64,000 nucleotides of DNA, from the NCBI RefSeq assembly GCF_003474435.1, contig NZ_QRNF01000011.1, positions 1 through 64,000 on the forward strand. Reading direction: 5' to 3'. Every line of letters starts with the position of its first letter. The first letter of the stretch is position 1. The notes below the pieces were generated by a model that saw nothing but the letters and a program-made list of their open reading frames with translations, did no database searches and was not told the origin of the DNA. Shown piece by piece: positions 17,544 to 27,954 of this stretch. The stretch is from Ruminococcus sp. AF46-10NS (GTDB lineage: Bacteria > Bacillota > Clostridia > Lachnospirales > Lachnospiraceae). Position numbers and translations under genes: made by a program.

Positions 17544-18740
17544 ATGCTGAACAAAAAAAGTGTTGACGATATCAATGTAAAAGGACAGAAAGTACTTGTA
17601 AGATGCGACTTCAATGTTCCGCTTCAGGATGGAAAGATCACAGATGAGAACCGTCTTGTAGCTGCTCTTCCTACAATCAAGAAACTGATCGCAGACGGCG
17701 GAAAGGTTATCCTCTGCTCCCACCTCGGAAAACCGAAGGGAGAGCCGAAACCGGAGCTTTCTCTTGCACCTGTAGCTGTTCGTCTTTCTGAGCTTCTTGG
17801 ACAGGAAGTGAAATTTGCAGCAGATCCTGAGGTAGTAGGACCAAACGCAAAAGCTGCTGTAGCTGAGATGAAGGATGGCGATGTAGTTCTTCTTGAGAAT
17901 ACACGTTACCGTGCAGAAGAGACAAAGAATGAAGATAAGTTCAGCGAAGACCTTGCTTCTCTTTGCGATGTATTCGTAAACGATGCATTCGGAACCGCTC
18001 ACAGAGCTCACTGCTCCAACGTAGGTGTTACCAAATATGTGAAGACAGCAGTTGTAGGATATCTGATGCAGAAAGAGATCGATTTCCTCGGAAACGCTGT
18101 AAACAATCCGGAGAGACCATTCGTTGCAATCCTTGGCGGAGCTAAGGTTTCCAGCAAGATCTCCGTTATCAACAACCTTCTTGACAAGGTAGATACACTG
18201 ATCATCGGTGGTGGTATGTCCTACACATTCTCCAAAGCTATGGGCGGACATATCGGAAAATCCCTCTGCGAGGATGATTACCTTCAGTATGCTCTCGATA
18301 TGATGAAGAAAGCAGAGGAGAAAGGTGTAAAACTTCTTCTTCCTGTAGATAACAGAATCGGTGATGACTTCTCCAACGACTGCAACATCCAGATCGTAAA
18401 ACGTGGTGAGATTCCGGACGGATGGGAAGGAATGGACATCGGAACAGAGACAGAGAAGATCTTTGCAGATGCTGTAAAAGATGCTAAGACAGTTGTATGG
18501 AACGGACCGATGGGATGCTTCGAGATGCCGAACTTCGCACATGGTACAGAGGCAGTTGCAAAAGCTCTTGCTGAGACAGACGCAACAACAATCATCGGTG
18601 GCGGCGATTCCGCAGCAGCTGTAAATATCCTCGGATATGGCGACAAGATGACACACATCTCCACAGGTGGCGGTGCTTCTCTTGAGTTCCTTGAGGGCAA
18701 AGAGCTCCCAGGTGTAGCAGCAGCTAACGATAAAGACTGA
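17544..18740 (+). CDS. pgk: Phosphoglycerate kinase
   Basis: PGK makes ATP from 1,3-bisphosphoglycerate. The 398 residues show the N-terminal VRCDFNVP motif, the substrate-binding [13 protein letters not shown] block, the hinge and the C-terminal GGGDSAAA nucleotide-binding segment. AAGGAGATATAGAG precedes the ATG. tpiA follows after 44 bp on the same strand, so the two are likely co-transcribed. Codon use is as biased as in gap. Confidence 0.98.
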   Translation: MLNKKSVDDINVKGQKVLVRCDFNVPLQDGKITDENRLVAALPTIKKLIADGGKVILCSHLGKPKGEPKPELSLAPVAVRLSELLGQEVKFAADPEVVGPNAKAAVAEMKDGDVVLLENTRYRAEETKNEDKFSEDLASLCDVFVNDAFGTAHRAHCSNVGVTKYVKTAVVGYLMQKEIDFLGNAVNNPERPFVAILGGAKVSSKISVINNLLDKVDTLIIGGGMSYTFSKAMGGHIGKSLCEDDYLQYALDMMKKAEEKGVKLLLPVDNRIGDDFSNDCNIQIVKRGEIPDGWEGMDIGTETEKIFADAVKDAKTVVWNGPMGCFEMPNFAHGTEAVAKALAETDATTIIGGGDSAAAVNILGYGDKMTHISTGGGASLEFLEGKELPGVAAANDKD

Positions 18741-18784
18741 TAAAAAATAAAGTGTTCCAAGAACACAAAAAAGGAGATAAAACC

Positions 18785-19534
18785 ATGGCAAGAAAGAAAA
18801 TCATTGCTGGAAACTGGAAAATGAACATGACACCAAGCGAGGCTGTAAAGCTGGTTGAGACTTTAAAACCGCTTGTTGTTAACGACGAAGTTGATGTAGT
18901 ATTCTGCGTACCGGCTATCGACATCATTCCTGTTGTTGAGGCTGCTAAAGGAACAAACATCCAGGTTGGTGCTGAGAACATGTACTTCGAGGAGAAAGGT
19001 GCTTACACAGGCGAGATCGCTCCGGCTATGCTCGTAGATGCAGGCGTTAAGTATGTAGTACTTGGACATTCCGAGAGAAGAGAGTACTTCGGTGAGACAA
19101 ACGAAGACGTTAACAAAAAAATGCTCAAAGCTTTCGAGCATGGTATCACACCGATCATGTGCTGCGGTGAGACACTTACTCAGAGAGAGCAGGGCGTAAC
19201 AATGGACTTCATCCGTCAGCAGGTTAAGGTTGGATTCCAGGGTGTTACAGCTGATCAGGCTAAGACAGCAGTTATCGCTTACGAGCCGATCTGGGCTATC
19301 GGAACAGGTAAGACAGCTACAACAGAGCAGGCTCAGGAAGTTTGCGCTGATATCCGTAAATGCATCGCTGAGATCTATGATGACGCTACAGCAGCAGAGA
19401 TCCGTATCCAGTACGGCGGATCTGTAAACGCTGCAACAGCTCCTGACTTATTTGCTCAGGCTGACATCGACGGCGGTCTTGTAGGCGGCGCTTCCCTGAA
19501 ACCAGATTTCGGAAAGATCGTAAACTACAAATAA
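18785..19534 (+). CDS. tpiA: Triose-phosphate isomerase
   Basis: It interconverts dihydroxyacetone phosphate and glyceraldehyde 3-phosphate. From the ATG at 18785 the protein has 249 residues and starts [14 protein letters not shown], with the catalytic Lys in NWKMN, the catalytic His in LGHSERR and the catalytic Glu in [12 protein letters not shown]. An upstream ATG at 18752 is rejected because AAGGAGATAAAACC sits directly before 18785. It is the last gene of the pgk-tpiA unit. Confidence 0.98.
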   Translation: MARKKIIAGNWKMNMTPSEAVKLVETLKPLVVNDEVDVVFCVPAIDIIPVVEAAKGTNIQVGAENMYFEEKGAYTGEIAPAMLVDAGVKYVVLGHSERREYFGETNEDVNKKMLKAFEHGITPIMCCGETLTQREQGVTMDFIRQQVKVGFQGVTADQAKTAVIAYEPIWAIGTGKTATTEQAQEVCADIRKCIAEIYDDATAAEIRIQYGGSVNAATAPDLFAQADIDGGLVGGASLKPDFGKIVNYK

Positions 19535-19575
19535 ATTATAGACTTTGTTTGAATTAAACAAATAAACCTTTAAAT

Positions 19576-19637
19576 AACACCTCTAAACACAATAAAAATT
19601 GGTGATATTCACTAATTAAAATGTGTTTGGAGGTGTT
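19576..19637. terminator. Long hairpin between tpiA and the convergent XRE gene
   Basis: A 16-bp stem with one G-U pair (19576-19591 with 19622-19637) closes a 30-nt loop that itself holds a smaller stem (TTGGTGA/TCACTAA). T-rich and A-rich flanks allow termination in both directions. The stem is longer than most terminators, so a small palindromic element is an alternative. Confidence 0.6.
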
Positions 19638-19739
19638 TTATAATGTCTTCAATATCACTTTTTCCCACTACACTCGAATAGAATAAAACTCCCTCTGAAT
19701 CCGGCCAGTGCAGATCATACCATCATACCACTGTTAATC

Positions 19740-20006
19740 TCAGAGAGAGTTTTTCTTATTTTCAGGAGAGGTTTCGTTCTCCCTGTCCTTATCTGTATTT
19801 TTATCAGGGTCAGGAACGTGTTCCACAATATCTTCAATATTACAGTCGAGGATGGAGCACAGCCTGTCTATTGTAAAAATCTCAATATTCTTATTTTTTC
19901 GTAGTCTGTCCAGAAGAGAACGTGTAACTTCGTAGTGTTCATAAAGATCATACTGGGAAATTCCGCGTTTCTTCATAGTCACCCAAAATCTGTCATATTT
20001 TATCAT
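19740..20006 (-). CDS. Small XRE-family DNA-binding protein
   Basis: The 88-residue protein carries a Cro/CI-type helix-turn-helix over about residues 5-65 (ISQYDLYEHYEVTRSLLDRLRK and the family ending ILDCNIEDIVEHV), followed by a polar, disordered tail rich in Asp, Asn and Lys. ACAGGA lies before the start. It is divergent from the small membrane protein at 20108 and an interrupted palindrome lies between them, so local regulation is plausible. The target is unknown. Confidence 0.85.
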   Translation of the reverse strand: MIKYDRFWVTMKKRGISQYDLYEHYEVTRSLLDRLRKNKNIEIFTIDRLCSILDCNIEDIVEHVPDPDKNTDKDRENETSPENKKNSL

Positions 20007-20071
20007 ATGTATATCCTGTCCGATTCATCCTTGAATTAAACTTATTATGAATGTAAAATTGAAATTACAAC

Positions 20072-20091
20072 AGTGTCCTTATAGAGACACT
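20072..20091. promoter_or_regulatory. Palindromic operator candidate
   Basis: AGTGTC, eight bases, GACACT between the divergent XRE gene and the membrane protein gene, about 17 bp before the start of the latter. Being next to an XRE repressor gene, it is a plausible operator. Binding is an inference. Confidence 0.4.
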
Positions 20092-20107
20092 ATGGAAAGG
20101 AGAAACA

Positions 20108-20329
20108 ATGAGGAAATTTTTGAAAAGTTTTTTTTCCGTGGCAGTTACACTCTATTTTTCAGCTACCATGTTTTACTGTTTTGTGGCCGGAGCACCGGCA
20201 GGGGGAAATGGAAAAGTGATCTATCTTGTGTCAGCAGCAGGTCTGGCTGTTCTGATGCCAGGTTTTACCTGCGGATGCCTTTATTACATTCGATATCTCA
20301 GAAAAAAACTTGATGAACAGGGCAAATGA
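20108..20329 (+). CDS. Small two-helix membrane protein
   Basis: I do not recognise the family. The 73-residue product has two hydrophobic segments (about 7-28 and 37-62) and a charged C-terminus (RKKLDEQGK). GAAAGGAGAAACA precedes the ATG at good distance, which favours this frame over an overlapping one from 20047. It lies opposite the XRE gene and 75 bp before the DUF2974 gene. Confidence 0.65.
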   Translation: MRKFLKSFFSVAVTLYFSATMFYCFVAGAPAGGNGKVIYLVSAAGLAVLMPGFTCGCLYYIRYLRKKLDEQGK

Positions 20330-20404
20330 TCCAGATTTATGGTATGATAATAGAAAGTAAAGCTGTAATTGTAGTGGGGCGATGATAGATGTAAGGAGGT
20401 TTTT

Positions 20405-21523
20405 ATGGGGAATATTCTGGATTATCTGGATTGGAGAGGAGATCTTACTTTTGAACAGTCTCCGTTTAATGAAGTGGACAATCTGATACTGGCATGTTTT
20501 TCCTATATTGAACTGGATGGTATCCGTGAGATACAGAATGGAAATACTCTTTATCTGGAGGAGCTTTCAGAGAACTTTTTTGCAGAAAAAAAGAATGAAA
20601 AAATCAAAGCGCAGACAACATTCTTACAAAATATACCAGAACTCTTAAGAAAAATGGCAAAGTCCAGCAGATACCGGAAATGCAGAGTGGGAGGTTTTGT
20701 CAATGAGATACTGCCAAGTGAGACCAAGCAGTTTGCAGCAGTGACAATAGACCTGCCAGATGGAACAGTCTATATTTCTTTCAGGGGTACAGACGATACC
20801 ATCATTGGATGGAAGGAAGATTTTAATCTCAGCAACGGAATTGTGCCATCCCATAAACGGGCATTGGAATATCTGGAAATAAAAGGCAGATATATCCAGT
20901 CCATGCTGCGGATCGGCGGCCACTCCAAAGGTGGAAACCTGGCTATGTATGCAGCCATGCAGTGTGGGGAAGAAGTGCAGGATAAAATCCTGTCTGTGTA
21001 TGATAACGACGGACCAGGGTTTCCAGAGGGATTTTTCCATGGAAAAGATATAGAGAAGATCCTGAAAAAAGTAACAAGGATAATACCGGAAGCATCTGTG
21101 ATCGGCATGCTTCTCACACATCAGAAAGAACCGGTGATCGTAGACAGCACGCAGAAAGGAATTATGCAGCATGATGCTTTTTCCTGGGAGATCATGGGGC
21201 CTTCTTTTATAAGAAAAGAAAAGTTAACCAGAAAAGCAGAGACAATGGATCAGCAGCTTCATAAATGGATCGATGGCATGAATGAGGAGCAGAGAGCAAA
21301 TCTGATCACGGAACTTTTCTCTGTACTTGAAGCAACCGGGGCAGAGACGATCCAGCAGATTTTGGATGGAGGAGTAAAAAGCCTGGCTGCCATGGCCAGG
21401 CGACTGGATAAACTGGAACCGGAATCCAAAGCTATGGTGCAGGAACTGCTCTCAGGACTTTTGGCAGGCTGGCTGGAGCTGCTTCCTCTGCCTGAGCTTG
21501 ACAAAAAGCGTTTTCTGCCATAA
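20405..21523 (+). CDS. DUF2974 (Mbeg1-like) alpha/beta hydrolase
   Basis: The 372-residue protein follows the Mbeg1-like family of alpha/beta hydrolases widespread in Firmicutes: a start with ILDYLDWRGDLTFEQSPFNEVD, the strand VYISFRGTDDTIIGWKEDFN, and the nucleophile elbow GGHSKGGNLA, where Ser is the presumed nucleophile, followed by VYDNDGPGF. Lipase-like activity is inferred from the fold; no substrate is known to me. No signal peptide is seen, so it is probably cytoplasmic. AAGGAGG precedes the ATG. hom follows after 45 bp. Confidence 0.85.
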   Translation: MGNILDYLDWRGDLTFEQSPFNEVDNLILACFSYIELDGIREIQNGNTLYLEELSENFFAEKKNEKIKAQTTFLQNIPELLRKMAKSSRYRKCRVGGFVNEILPSETKQFAAVTIDLPDGTVYISFRGTDDTIIGWKEDFNLSNGIVPSHKRALEYLEIKGRYIQSMLRIGGHSKGGNLAMYAAMQCGEEVQDKILSVYDNDGPGFPEGFFHGKDIEKILKKVTRIIPEASVIGMLLTHQKEPVIVDSTQKGIMQHDAFSWEIMGPSFIRKEKLTRKAETMDQQLHKWIDGMNEEQRANLITELFSVLEATGAETIQQILDGGVKSLAAMARRLDKLEPESKAMVQELLSGLLAGWLELLPLPELDKKRFLP

Positions 21524-21568
21524 CATATGAGATAACTCTGATAAAAAAATGAAAGGGGACATCAGAAA

Positions 21569-22864
21569 ATGAGCGAAAAAGTCGTAAATGCGGCCCTCCT
21601 TGGCCTGGGAACAGTAGGAACAGGCGTATATAAAGTCATCAGTAACCAAGAGCAGGAAATGACAGCGAAACTTGGTTGTCAGGTAAAGATTACTAAGATA
21701 CTGGTACGTAACCTTGAGAAAGCAGCTAAGAAAGTAGAAGATACTTCTGTTCTTACAACGAACTGGGATGATATCGCAGGAGATCCATCTATTGATATCG
21801 TGATCGAGCTGATCGGTGGGATCGAGCCGGCACGTACATACATCCTTTCCGCACTGAAAGCAGGAAAGAATGTAGTAACAGCTAACAAGGATCTGATTGC
21901 AGTTCATGGAAAAGAGATTCTGGAGACAGCAGGGGAGTCGCAGAAAGACTTTTTATTCGAGGCAGCAGTTGCCGGTGGAATTCCGATCATCAGCCCGCTG
22001 AAGAACAGCCTTGAGGCCAACCATGTGACAGAAGTAATGGGAATCGTAAACGGAACCACCAACTTCATCCTTACCAAGATGTCACAGGAAGGAATGGAAT
22101 TTTCTGATGCCCTTGCCCTTGCAACAGAACTTGGATATGCAGAGGCAGATCCTACAGCAGATATCGAAGGTATCGATGCAGGAAGAAAGGTTGCGATCCT
22201 TGCATCTGTAGCGTTTAATTCAAGAGTCACTCTGGATAATGTTCATATCGAAGGAATCACTAGGATCACAGCCAAGGATATCTGTTATGCTAAGGAGATG
22301 GGCTGCGAGATCAAGCTGCTGGGTGTTGCGCGCTGTCAGGATGACGGTGTTGAGGCTTATGTATGCCCGATGCTGATTCCGGCAGAACATCCGCTTGCAT
22401 CCGTTAATGATTCTTACAACGCTGTATTTGTACACGGTGATGCAGTTGGAGATACCATGTTCTATGGACGTGGAGCAGGTGAGCTTCCTACAGCAAGTGC
22501 TGTTGTGGGTGATGTATTTGAGGTAGTCCGTAATATGAAGGCAGACTGCTGTGGACGTGTAGGATGCACCTGTTATAAGACGCTTCCGGTGAAAGAGATG
22601 GCAGACACTCATAACCGTTACTTCCTCCGCCTTCAGGTAGAGGACCGCTGCGGTGTACTTGCCGAGATTCTGGAGTATTTTGCCAAATATCAGGCAAGTG
22701 TTGCACAGATCATGCAGAAAGAGAGTAAGAGACCAGATACAGCAGAGGTTGTTGTGATCACCAAGCTGGTAAGTGAAGGAGCTTTCTTCAAGGTTAAGGA
22801 AGAGCTGGAGAACAGCCCGTCTGTAAGAAAGATATCTTCCATGATCCGTGTATACGAGAAATAA
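21569..22864 (+). CDS. hom: Homoserine dehydrogenase
   Basis: It reduces aspartate semialdehyde to homoserine, on the way to threonine and methionine. The 431 residues comprise the NAD(P)-binding start LLGLGTVGTGVYKV, the catalytic region with ANKDLIAVHGKEI and GIVNGTTNFILTKM, and a C-terminal ACT domain (from about residue 350, RYFLRLQVEDRCGVLAEI) that normally confers feedback control by threonine. AAAGGGG lies before the ATG. No thrB or thrC is near. Confidence 0.96.
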   Translation: MSEKVVNAALLGLGTVGTGVYKVISNQEQEMTAKLGCQVKITKILVRNLEKAAKKVEDTSVLTTNWDDIAGDPSIDIVIELIGGIEPARTYILSALKAGKNVVTANKDLIAVHGKEILETAGESQKDFLFEAAVAGGIPIISPLKNSLEANHVTEVMGIVNGTTNFILTKMSQEGMEFSDALALATELGYAEADPTADIEGIDAGRKVAILASVAFNSRVTLDNVHIEGITRITAKDICYAKEMGCEIKLLGVARCQDDGVEAYVCPMLIPAEHPLASVNDSYNAVFVHGDAVGDTMFYGRGAGELPTASAVVGDVFEVVRNMKADCCGRVGCTCYKTLPVKEMADTHNRYFLRLQVEDRCGVLAEILEYFAKYQASVAQIMQKESKRPDTAEVVVITKLVSEGAFFKVKEELENSPSVRKISSMIRVYEK

Positions 22865-22950
22865 AAAATTTCCCGCGGAAATCAGCGCAGAAATTTGAAG
22901 GTCCGCTTTTCGGAAATTTATATCAGGATAAATTTTTATCAAAGAAAACG

Positions 22951-22980
22951 TTGCAAAATTCCTGGATTTTGGTACTATAT
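22951..22980 (+). promoter_or_regulatory. Promoter of gpmI
   Basis: TTGCAA (22951-22956) followed by TACTAT (22973-22978, 16-bp spacer) overlapping a TATATA, about 100 bp before gpmI. Confidence 0.5.
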
Positions 22981-23081
22981 AAAATGGAAAACAAAAGAAT
23001 TCTGTCAGACACAGAAAGCAGGAACGATTCCGGCGAAATGTGGGCGGCAGATTTTCGATCAAAGATAAGAAGGGGAAAATT

Positions 23082-24623
23082 ATGAGCAAAAAACCAACCG
23101 TATTAATGATCCTTGATGGTTATGGACTGAATGACAGACATGACGGAAATGCTGTATACGAGGCTAAGACACCGGTTATGGACGGACTGATGAAAGACTA
23201 TCCGTTTGTAAAAGGTAATGCAAGCGGACTTGCAGTAGGTCTTCCGGATGGCCAGATGGGTAACTCCGAGGTAGGTCATATGAACATGGGTGCAGGCCGC
23301 ATCGTATACCAGGAGCTTACAAGAATTACAAAAGAAATCCAGGATGGCGATTTCTTCAAGAACGAAGCACTTCTTGCAGCAATGAAGAATGCAAAAGAAA
23401 ATGATTCAGCGATCCATTTTATGGGACTTCTTTCTGATGGTGGTGTACACAGCCACAATACACATCTCTATGGACTTCTTGAGATGGCTAAGAGAGAGGG
23501 ACTTAAGAAGGTTTACGTACACTGCTTCCTGGACGGCCGTGACACACCGCCTGCATCAGGTAAGGAATTCGTAGAGCAGCTGGAAGCTAAGATGAAAGAG
23601 ATCGGTGTTGGTGAGATCGGAGTGATCTCCGGACGTTACTATGCAATGGATCGTGATAACCGCTGGGATCGTGTAGAGCTTGCATACAAGGCTCTCACAC
23701 AGGGTGAAGGTGTAAAAGGAACAGACGCAGCAGCAGCAGTTCAGGCTTCTTACGATGATGACAAGACAGATGAGTTTGTTCTCCCGACAGTTATCGAGAA
23801 AGACGGCAAACCGGTTGCAACAATTTCCGATAAGGATTCCGTTGTATTCTTCAATTTCCGTCCGGACCGTGCAAGAGAGATTACAAGAGCTTTCTGTGAT
23901 GATGATTTCAAAGGCTTTGAGAGAGCTAAAAGACTGGATACTACCTTCGTATGCTTTACAGAGTATGATGATACGATCCAGAACAAACAGGTAGCATTCC
24001 ATAAAGTTCTTCTTCACAATACATTCGGCGAGTACCTTGCAGCTCATGATATGACACAGGCACGTATTGCTGAGACAGAGAAATATGCACATGTAACATT
24101 CTTCTTCAATGGCGGCGTTGAGGAGCCGAACAAGGGAGAGGACAGAATCCTTGTGAAATCCCCGAAAGTTCCGACATACGATATGCAGCCGGAGATGAGT
24201 GCACCGGAAGTCTGTGAGAAACTTGTTGAGGCGATCAAATCTGAAAAATATGATGTGATCATCATCAACTTTGCAAACCCGGATATGGTTGGCCATACAG
24301 GCGTTGAGGCAGCTGCGATCAAGGCTGTTGAGACAGTTGACGAGTGCGTTGGAAAAGCTGTAGAGGCGATCAAAGAGGTTGATGGACAGCTCTTCATCTG
24401 CGCTGACCACGGTAACGCAGAGCAGCTTGTAAACTATGAGACAGGTGAGCCATGGACAGCTCATACAACCAATCCGGTTCCGTTTATCCTTGTAAACGCA
24501 GATCCGAAATACACACTTCGCGAGAACGGATGCCTTGCAGACATCGTTCCGACTCTGATCCAGCTTATGGGAATGGAGCAGCCGAAGGAAATGACAGGAG
24601 AATCTCTTCTTGTTGAGAAATAA
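23082..24623 (+). CDS. gpmI: 2,3-bisphosphoglycerate-independent phosphoglycerate mutase
   Basis: It converts 3-phosphoglycerate to 2-phosphoglycerate using two Mn ions and a phosphoserine intermediate. From the ATG at 23082 the protein has 513 residues, starting MSKKPTVLMILDGYGLND. The catalytic Ser lies in GNSEVGHMNMGAGR; the metal-binding C-terminal part shows NFANPDMVGHTG and CADHGNAEQ. An upstream ATG at 23040 is rejected because AAGGGGAAAATT directly precedes 23082. It has its own promoter and terminator. Confidence 0.97.
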   Translation: MSKKPTVLMILDGYGLNDRHDGNAVYEAKTPVMDGLMKDYPFVKGNASGLAVGLPDGQMGNSEVGHMNMGAGRIVYQELTRITKEIQDGDFFKNEALLAAMKNAKENDSAIHFMGLLSDGGVHSHNTHLYGLLEMAKREGLKKVYVHCFLDGRDTPPASGKEFVEQLEAKMKEIGVGEIGVISGRYYAMDRDNRWDRVELAYKALTQGEGVKGTDAAAAVQASYDDDKTDEFVLPTVIEKDGKPVATISDKDSVVFFNFRPDRAREITRAFCDDDFKGFERAKRLDTTFVCFTEYDDTIQNKQVAFHKVLLHNTFGEYLAAHDMTQARIAETEKYAHVTFFFNGGVEEPNKGEDRILVKSPKVPTYDMQPEMSAPEVCEKLVEAIKSEKYDVIIINFANPDMVGHTGVEAAAIKAVETVDECVGKAVEAIKEVDGQLFICADHGNAEQLVNYETGEPWTAHTTNPVPFILVNADPKYTLRENGCLADIVPTLIQLMGMEQPKEMTGESLLVEK

Positions 24624-24640
24624 ATAAGTATTTTTTATGA

Positions 24641-24680
24641 AAAGCCTTGCGGGTCGTTTCAGATCCGCAGGGCTTTTTTT
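24641..24680 (+). terminator. Terminator of gpmI
   Basis: A stem of about 14 bp with two G-U pairs (24641-24654 with 24663-24676) running into seven T residues. Confidence 0.85.
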
Positions 24681-24728
24681 GCAGTTGTTTATATTTGTTG
24701 GACATATGAAAAAAATTTTAAAAACCAT

Positions 24729-24757
24729 CTTGTAAAATAATCCCATTTCAACTATAA
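24729..24757 (+). promoter_or_regulatory. Promoter of the MATE exporter gene
   Basis: TTGTAA (24729-24734), 17 bp, TATAAT (24752-24757), 63 bp before the start. Confidence 0.65.
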
Positions 24758-24819
24758 TCCCTCTGATACATAAATGTTGGTAAGTTTTGAGTATTTTTAT
24801 CAGGGGGAGAAGACATTAA

Positions 24820-26172
24820 ATGAAAATAGACATGACACAGGGAAAGCCGATGAAAGTGCTGCTGGGATTTACTATTCCGGTGTTCATAGGTAATGTGTTC
24901 CAGCAGTTCTACAACATGGTAGATGCTGTAGTAGTAGGAAAGTTTGTGGGAACAAAAGCACTGGCAGCGGTTGGTTCCACAGGAACGATCATTTTTCTGA
25001 TCATCGGATTTCTGCTTGGGCTGACAGCAGGTTTTACTGTACTGACAGCACAGAAATACGGTGCAGGAAAGATGGACGAAATGCGTCAGACAGTAGGAAA
25101 TGCACTGATCCTGACAGCGGTGATCTCCGCTGTGATGACAGCTGTCAGCATGACAGGGATGCATGCACTTCTGAAATTTATGCATACGCCGGATGATATT
25201 TTCAAGGATGCATATGCCTATGTTATGATCATCTGCGGAGGGATTTTTGCCCAGGCCTTATATAATATCCTGGCCAGCATCTTGCGTGCACTGGGAAACA
25301 GTAAGGTACCGCTGTATTTCCTGATTCTGTCAGCGATGCTGAACATTGTACTGGATCTGGTGTTTATCATAGTATTTAAACTGGGAGCACCTGGGGCAGC
25401 GTGGGCTACCATTATTTCGCAGGGAGTATCCGGAGTTCTCTGTCTGGTATATATATGGAAATATGTGCCGGAGCTGCGAATGAAAAAAGAAGACTGGTAT
25501 TTCCGCAGAAATCTTGCAGGAAAACAGATTGGTGTGGGAATCCCAATGGGACTTCAGTATTCTATCACAGCAATCGGAACCATGATGGTACAGTCTGCCT
25601 TAAATATGCTTGGTTCTTACGCTGTGGCAGCGTTTACGGCAGGAAGTAAGATCGAGCAGATTTTCACCCAGGCATTCGTGGCACAGGGAACAGCAAGTGC
25701 AACCTATAATGCACAGAATATCGGAGCAGGTAAGCTGGAACGGGTGAGGCAGGGATTCCGTGCGTCCCATCTCATTGGCTGTGTGTACAGTGTGGTAGTC
25801 GGAATGTTCCTGTTTTTTGCGGGGAAATATTTCGCATATCTGTTTATTTCGGATAATATCGCAGAAGTACTTCCTATGGTTGATACTTATGTGAAATGTG
25901 TTGCACTGTTCTTTATTCCGCTTTATTTTGTCAATGTACTGAGAAACGGAATCCAGGGAATGGGTTATGGTCTGCTGCCGATGATGGCCGGTGTTGCAGA
26001 ACTTGCCGGAAGAGGAATCACAGCCACGATCGCAGCAGGAAAAAGCAGCTATATCGGAACCTGCCTTGCCAGTCCTGTAGCATGGATTTTTGCCTCAGTA
26101 CTTCTCTGGGTGATGTATTTTTATGTTATGAAGGATATGTCCCGGAAATTATATGGTATAAATAAGTTGTAA
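24820..26172 (+). CDS. MATE family efflux transporter
   Basis: The 450-residue integral membrane protein has about twelve hydrophobic segments in two related halves, with the MATE start FTIPVFIGNVFQQFYNMVDAVVVGKFVG and the mid-protein ILASILRALGNSKVPL motif. MATE proteins export cationic drugs or metabolites in exchange for sodium or protons. The substrate cannot be read from the sequence. AGGGGGAGAAGACATTAA precedes the ATG. A second, frameshifted MATE gene of a different subgroup lies at 28505-29861. Confidence 0.93.
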   Translation: MKIDMTQGKPMKVLLGFTIPVFIGNVFQQFYNMVDAVVVGKFVGTKALAAVGSTGTIIFLIIGFLLGLTAGFTVLTAQKYGAGKMDEMRQTVGNALILTAVISAVMTAVSMTGMHALLKFMHTPDDIFKDAYAYVMIICGGIFAQALYNILASILRALGNSKVPLYFLILSAMLNIVLDLVFIIVFKLGAPGAAWATIISQGVSGVLCLVYIWKYVPELRMKKEDWYFRRNLAGKQIGVGIPMGLQYSITAIGTMMVQSALNMLGSYAVAAFTAGSKIEQIFTQAFVAQGTASATYNAQNIGAGKLERVRQGFRASHLIGCVYSVVVGMFLFFAGKYFAYLFISDNIAEVLPMVDTYVKCVALFFIPLYFVNVLRNGIQGMGYGLLPMMAGVAELAGRGITATIAAGKSSYIGTCLASPVAWIFASVLLWVMYFYVMKDMSRKLYGINKL

Positions 26173-26190
26173 AAAAACAATGAAATGAGA

Positions 26191-26217
26191 TGCAAATTTC
26201 AGAAAGTATGTTATAAT
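26191..26217 (+). promoter_or_regulatory. Extended -10 promoter of the L,D-transpeptidase gene
   Basis: TGT-TATAAT (26209-26217) with only a weak -35 hexamer, 85 bp before the start. Confidence 0.5.
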
Positions 26218-26302
26218 GAAAAAGCTGGTAATAAAACCAGAAAATATCAATGGAGAAGTGTCCGGCTTTTGGGACACATAAACATAGAGGTGGAATATAA
26301 AT

Positions 26303-27930
26303 ATGAATAACGAGGAGAGGAAGGATATCGAAGATAAGATCAACGGTGCCATGGCACAGATCGTCAGCGATACAGTCGGGGAAGCTCAGGCTGAGAGTGG
26401 CAGAAGCGGTGGACAGAGATCAGCAAGGCCATCGAAGTCAGCCAGACCGCGTAAGATATCATACGTGCCCATCGATGAATCTGAATTTGACCCCATCGTT
26501 CTCCCGGAAAAGAAGAAGCATAAAGGACTTAAGGTAACGGGACTGATCGCTGCCATGGTTCTTGTAGCAGCCGGCTGTGCTTATGCCGGGGTGTCTTATT
26601 ATTACACCAATCACTTTTTTGAAGGGACAACAATCAACGGAATCGACAGTTCGAATAAAACAGCTTACGAGGTTGAGCAGGAAATCGCCGCTAAGATGGC
26701 AGGCTATTCTATTGAGATAAAAGCGAGAGATCAGGATGCGCAGGCCATTGACGGATCCGATATTGATTACAAGTATGTATCAAGCGGTGAGATCCTGAAG
26801 CTTTTAAAAACCCAGAAACCATACACATGGGTGAAAGGCTTTTTCGAAAAACAACTTATACAGCCCAGGAACAGACATCGTATGATAAGACGAAGCTGGA
26901 AACACAGGTGAAGGCACTGAATTGTGCACAGAAAGAGAACCAGGTAGCACCGGAGAACGCTTATGTAAGCTTCAATGATTCGGAGTTTACCATTGTTCCG
27001 GAGACAGAGGGAAGCGAACTTAAGGTAAAGGAAGCCTACCAGATGATCAGCGAGGCCATCAGCAATGATGAAAATGAGGTAGATCTTGCAAGTAATCCGG
27101 ATGCCTATGTTACAGCGGATATCACCAGTAACAGTGCAGATCTTCAGGCTACTGTGGACGCTTATAACAATTTTGCGAAAGCAAGTATTACCTATATATT
27201 TGGTGATGAGACAGTAACGCTGGACGGAACCACCATCAAGGACTGGCTGCAGTTTGATGAAAAGGGTCAGCTGATTCAGGATGATGCGTCGTTTAAACAG
27301 CATATTGTGGATTATGTCGCTCAGCTTGCGGCAAGCCATGATACAGTTGGAACTGAGAGACAGTTCCAGACAACAAGCGGAAGAACCGTATCGGTATCCG
27401 GTTCTGCATATGGCTGGAAGATCGATCAGGATGGTGAGGCTGCACAGCTTACCCAGGAGATCCAGTCCGGTACCCAGACAACAAGAGAGCCTGTATATTC
27501 TATGCGAGCCAATGCTTACGGAGTCAATGATTTCGGTAACACTTATATAGAAGTGGATCTTACAGAACAGTATATGTGGTATTATCAGGACGGAAATGTG
27601 ATCTTTGAGTCCGACATTGTATCCGGACTTGCAAGTGATCCTAAGAGAAAAACTCCTCCTGGAATCTTCACACTGTATTATAAGAAGAGTCCGGATGTGC
27701 TCCGCGGTACCAAGAAAGCAGACGGAACTTATTCCTATGAGCAGCCGGTAACATACTGGATGCCGTTTAATGGAGGAATCGGATTCCATGATGCAGACTG
27801 GCAGCCGTATTTTGGTGGAGACAGATATCTTACAGGCGGTTCACACGGATGTATCAATATGCCTCCGGACAAGGCCGGAGAGCTTTATAACATCATTCAG
27901 TATGATGTTCCGATCATCTGTTTTTATTAA
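26303..27930 (+). pseudogene. L,D-transpeptidase (YkuD) with one frameshift
   Basis: Corrected by one base the gene encodes 542 residues: a cytoplasmic N-terminus, a transmembrane anchor (about residues 73-97), a long extracellular region with peptidoglycan-binding-4-like sequence, and a C-terminal YkuD domain with the catalytic GGSHGCINM near the end. Such enzymes make 3-3 peptidoglycan cross-links or attach proteins to the wall. The frame breaks at the five-A run 26847-26851: WVKGFFEK ends frame one and TTYTAQEQ resumes one frame back. A sixth A restores the frame. Frame one stops at 26911. Sequencing error, a true lesion, or -1 slippage on the A-run are all possible; I favour error. Confidence 0.85.
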
Positions 27931-27954
27931 TGATCAGTAGCAAGAAGAAATCAG

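Noticed and set aside
17499..18791. Long minus-strand frame of 430 codons opposite pgk
   Set aside because: A Cys- and Ser-rich shadow caused by the strong codon bias of pgk; no start signal or domain.
26841..26860. Programmed -1 frameshifting in the L,D-transpeptidase gene
   Set aside because: The run is only five A and is not in a canonical X XXY YYZ frame; no downstream stimulatory structure is obvious. With five similar single-base breaks nearby, sequence error is the simpler explanation.
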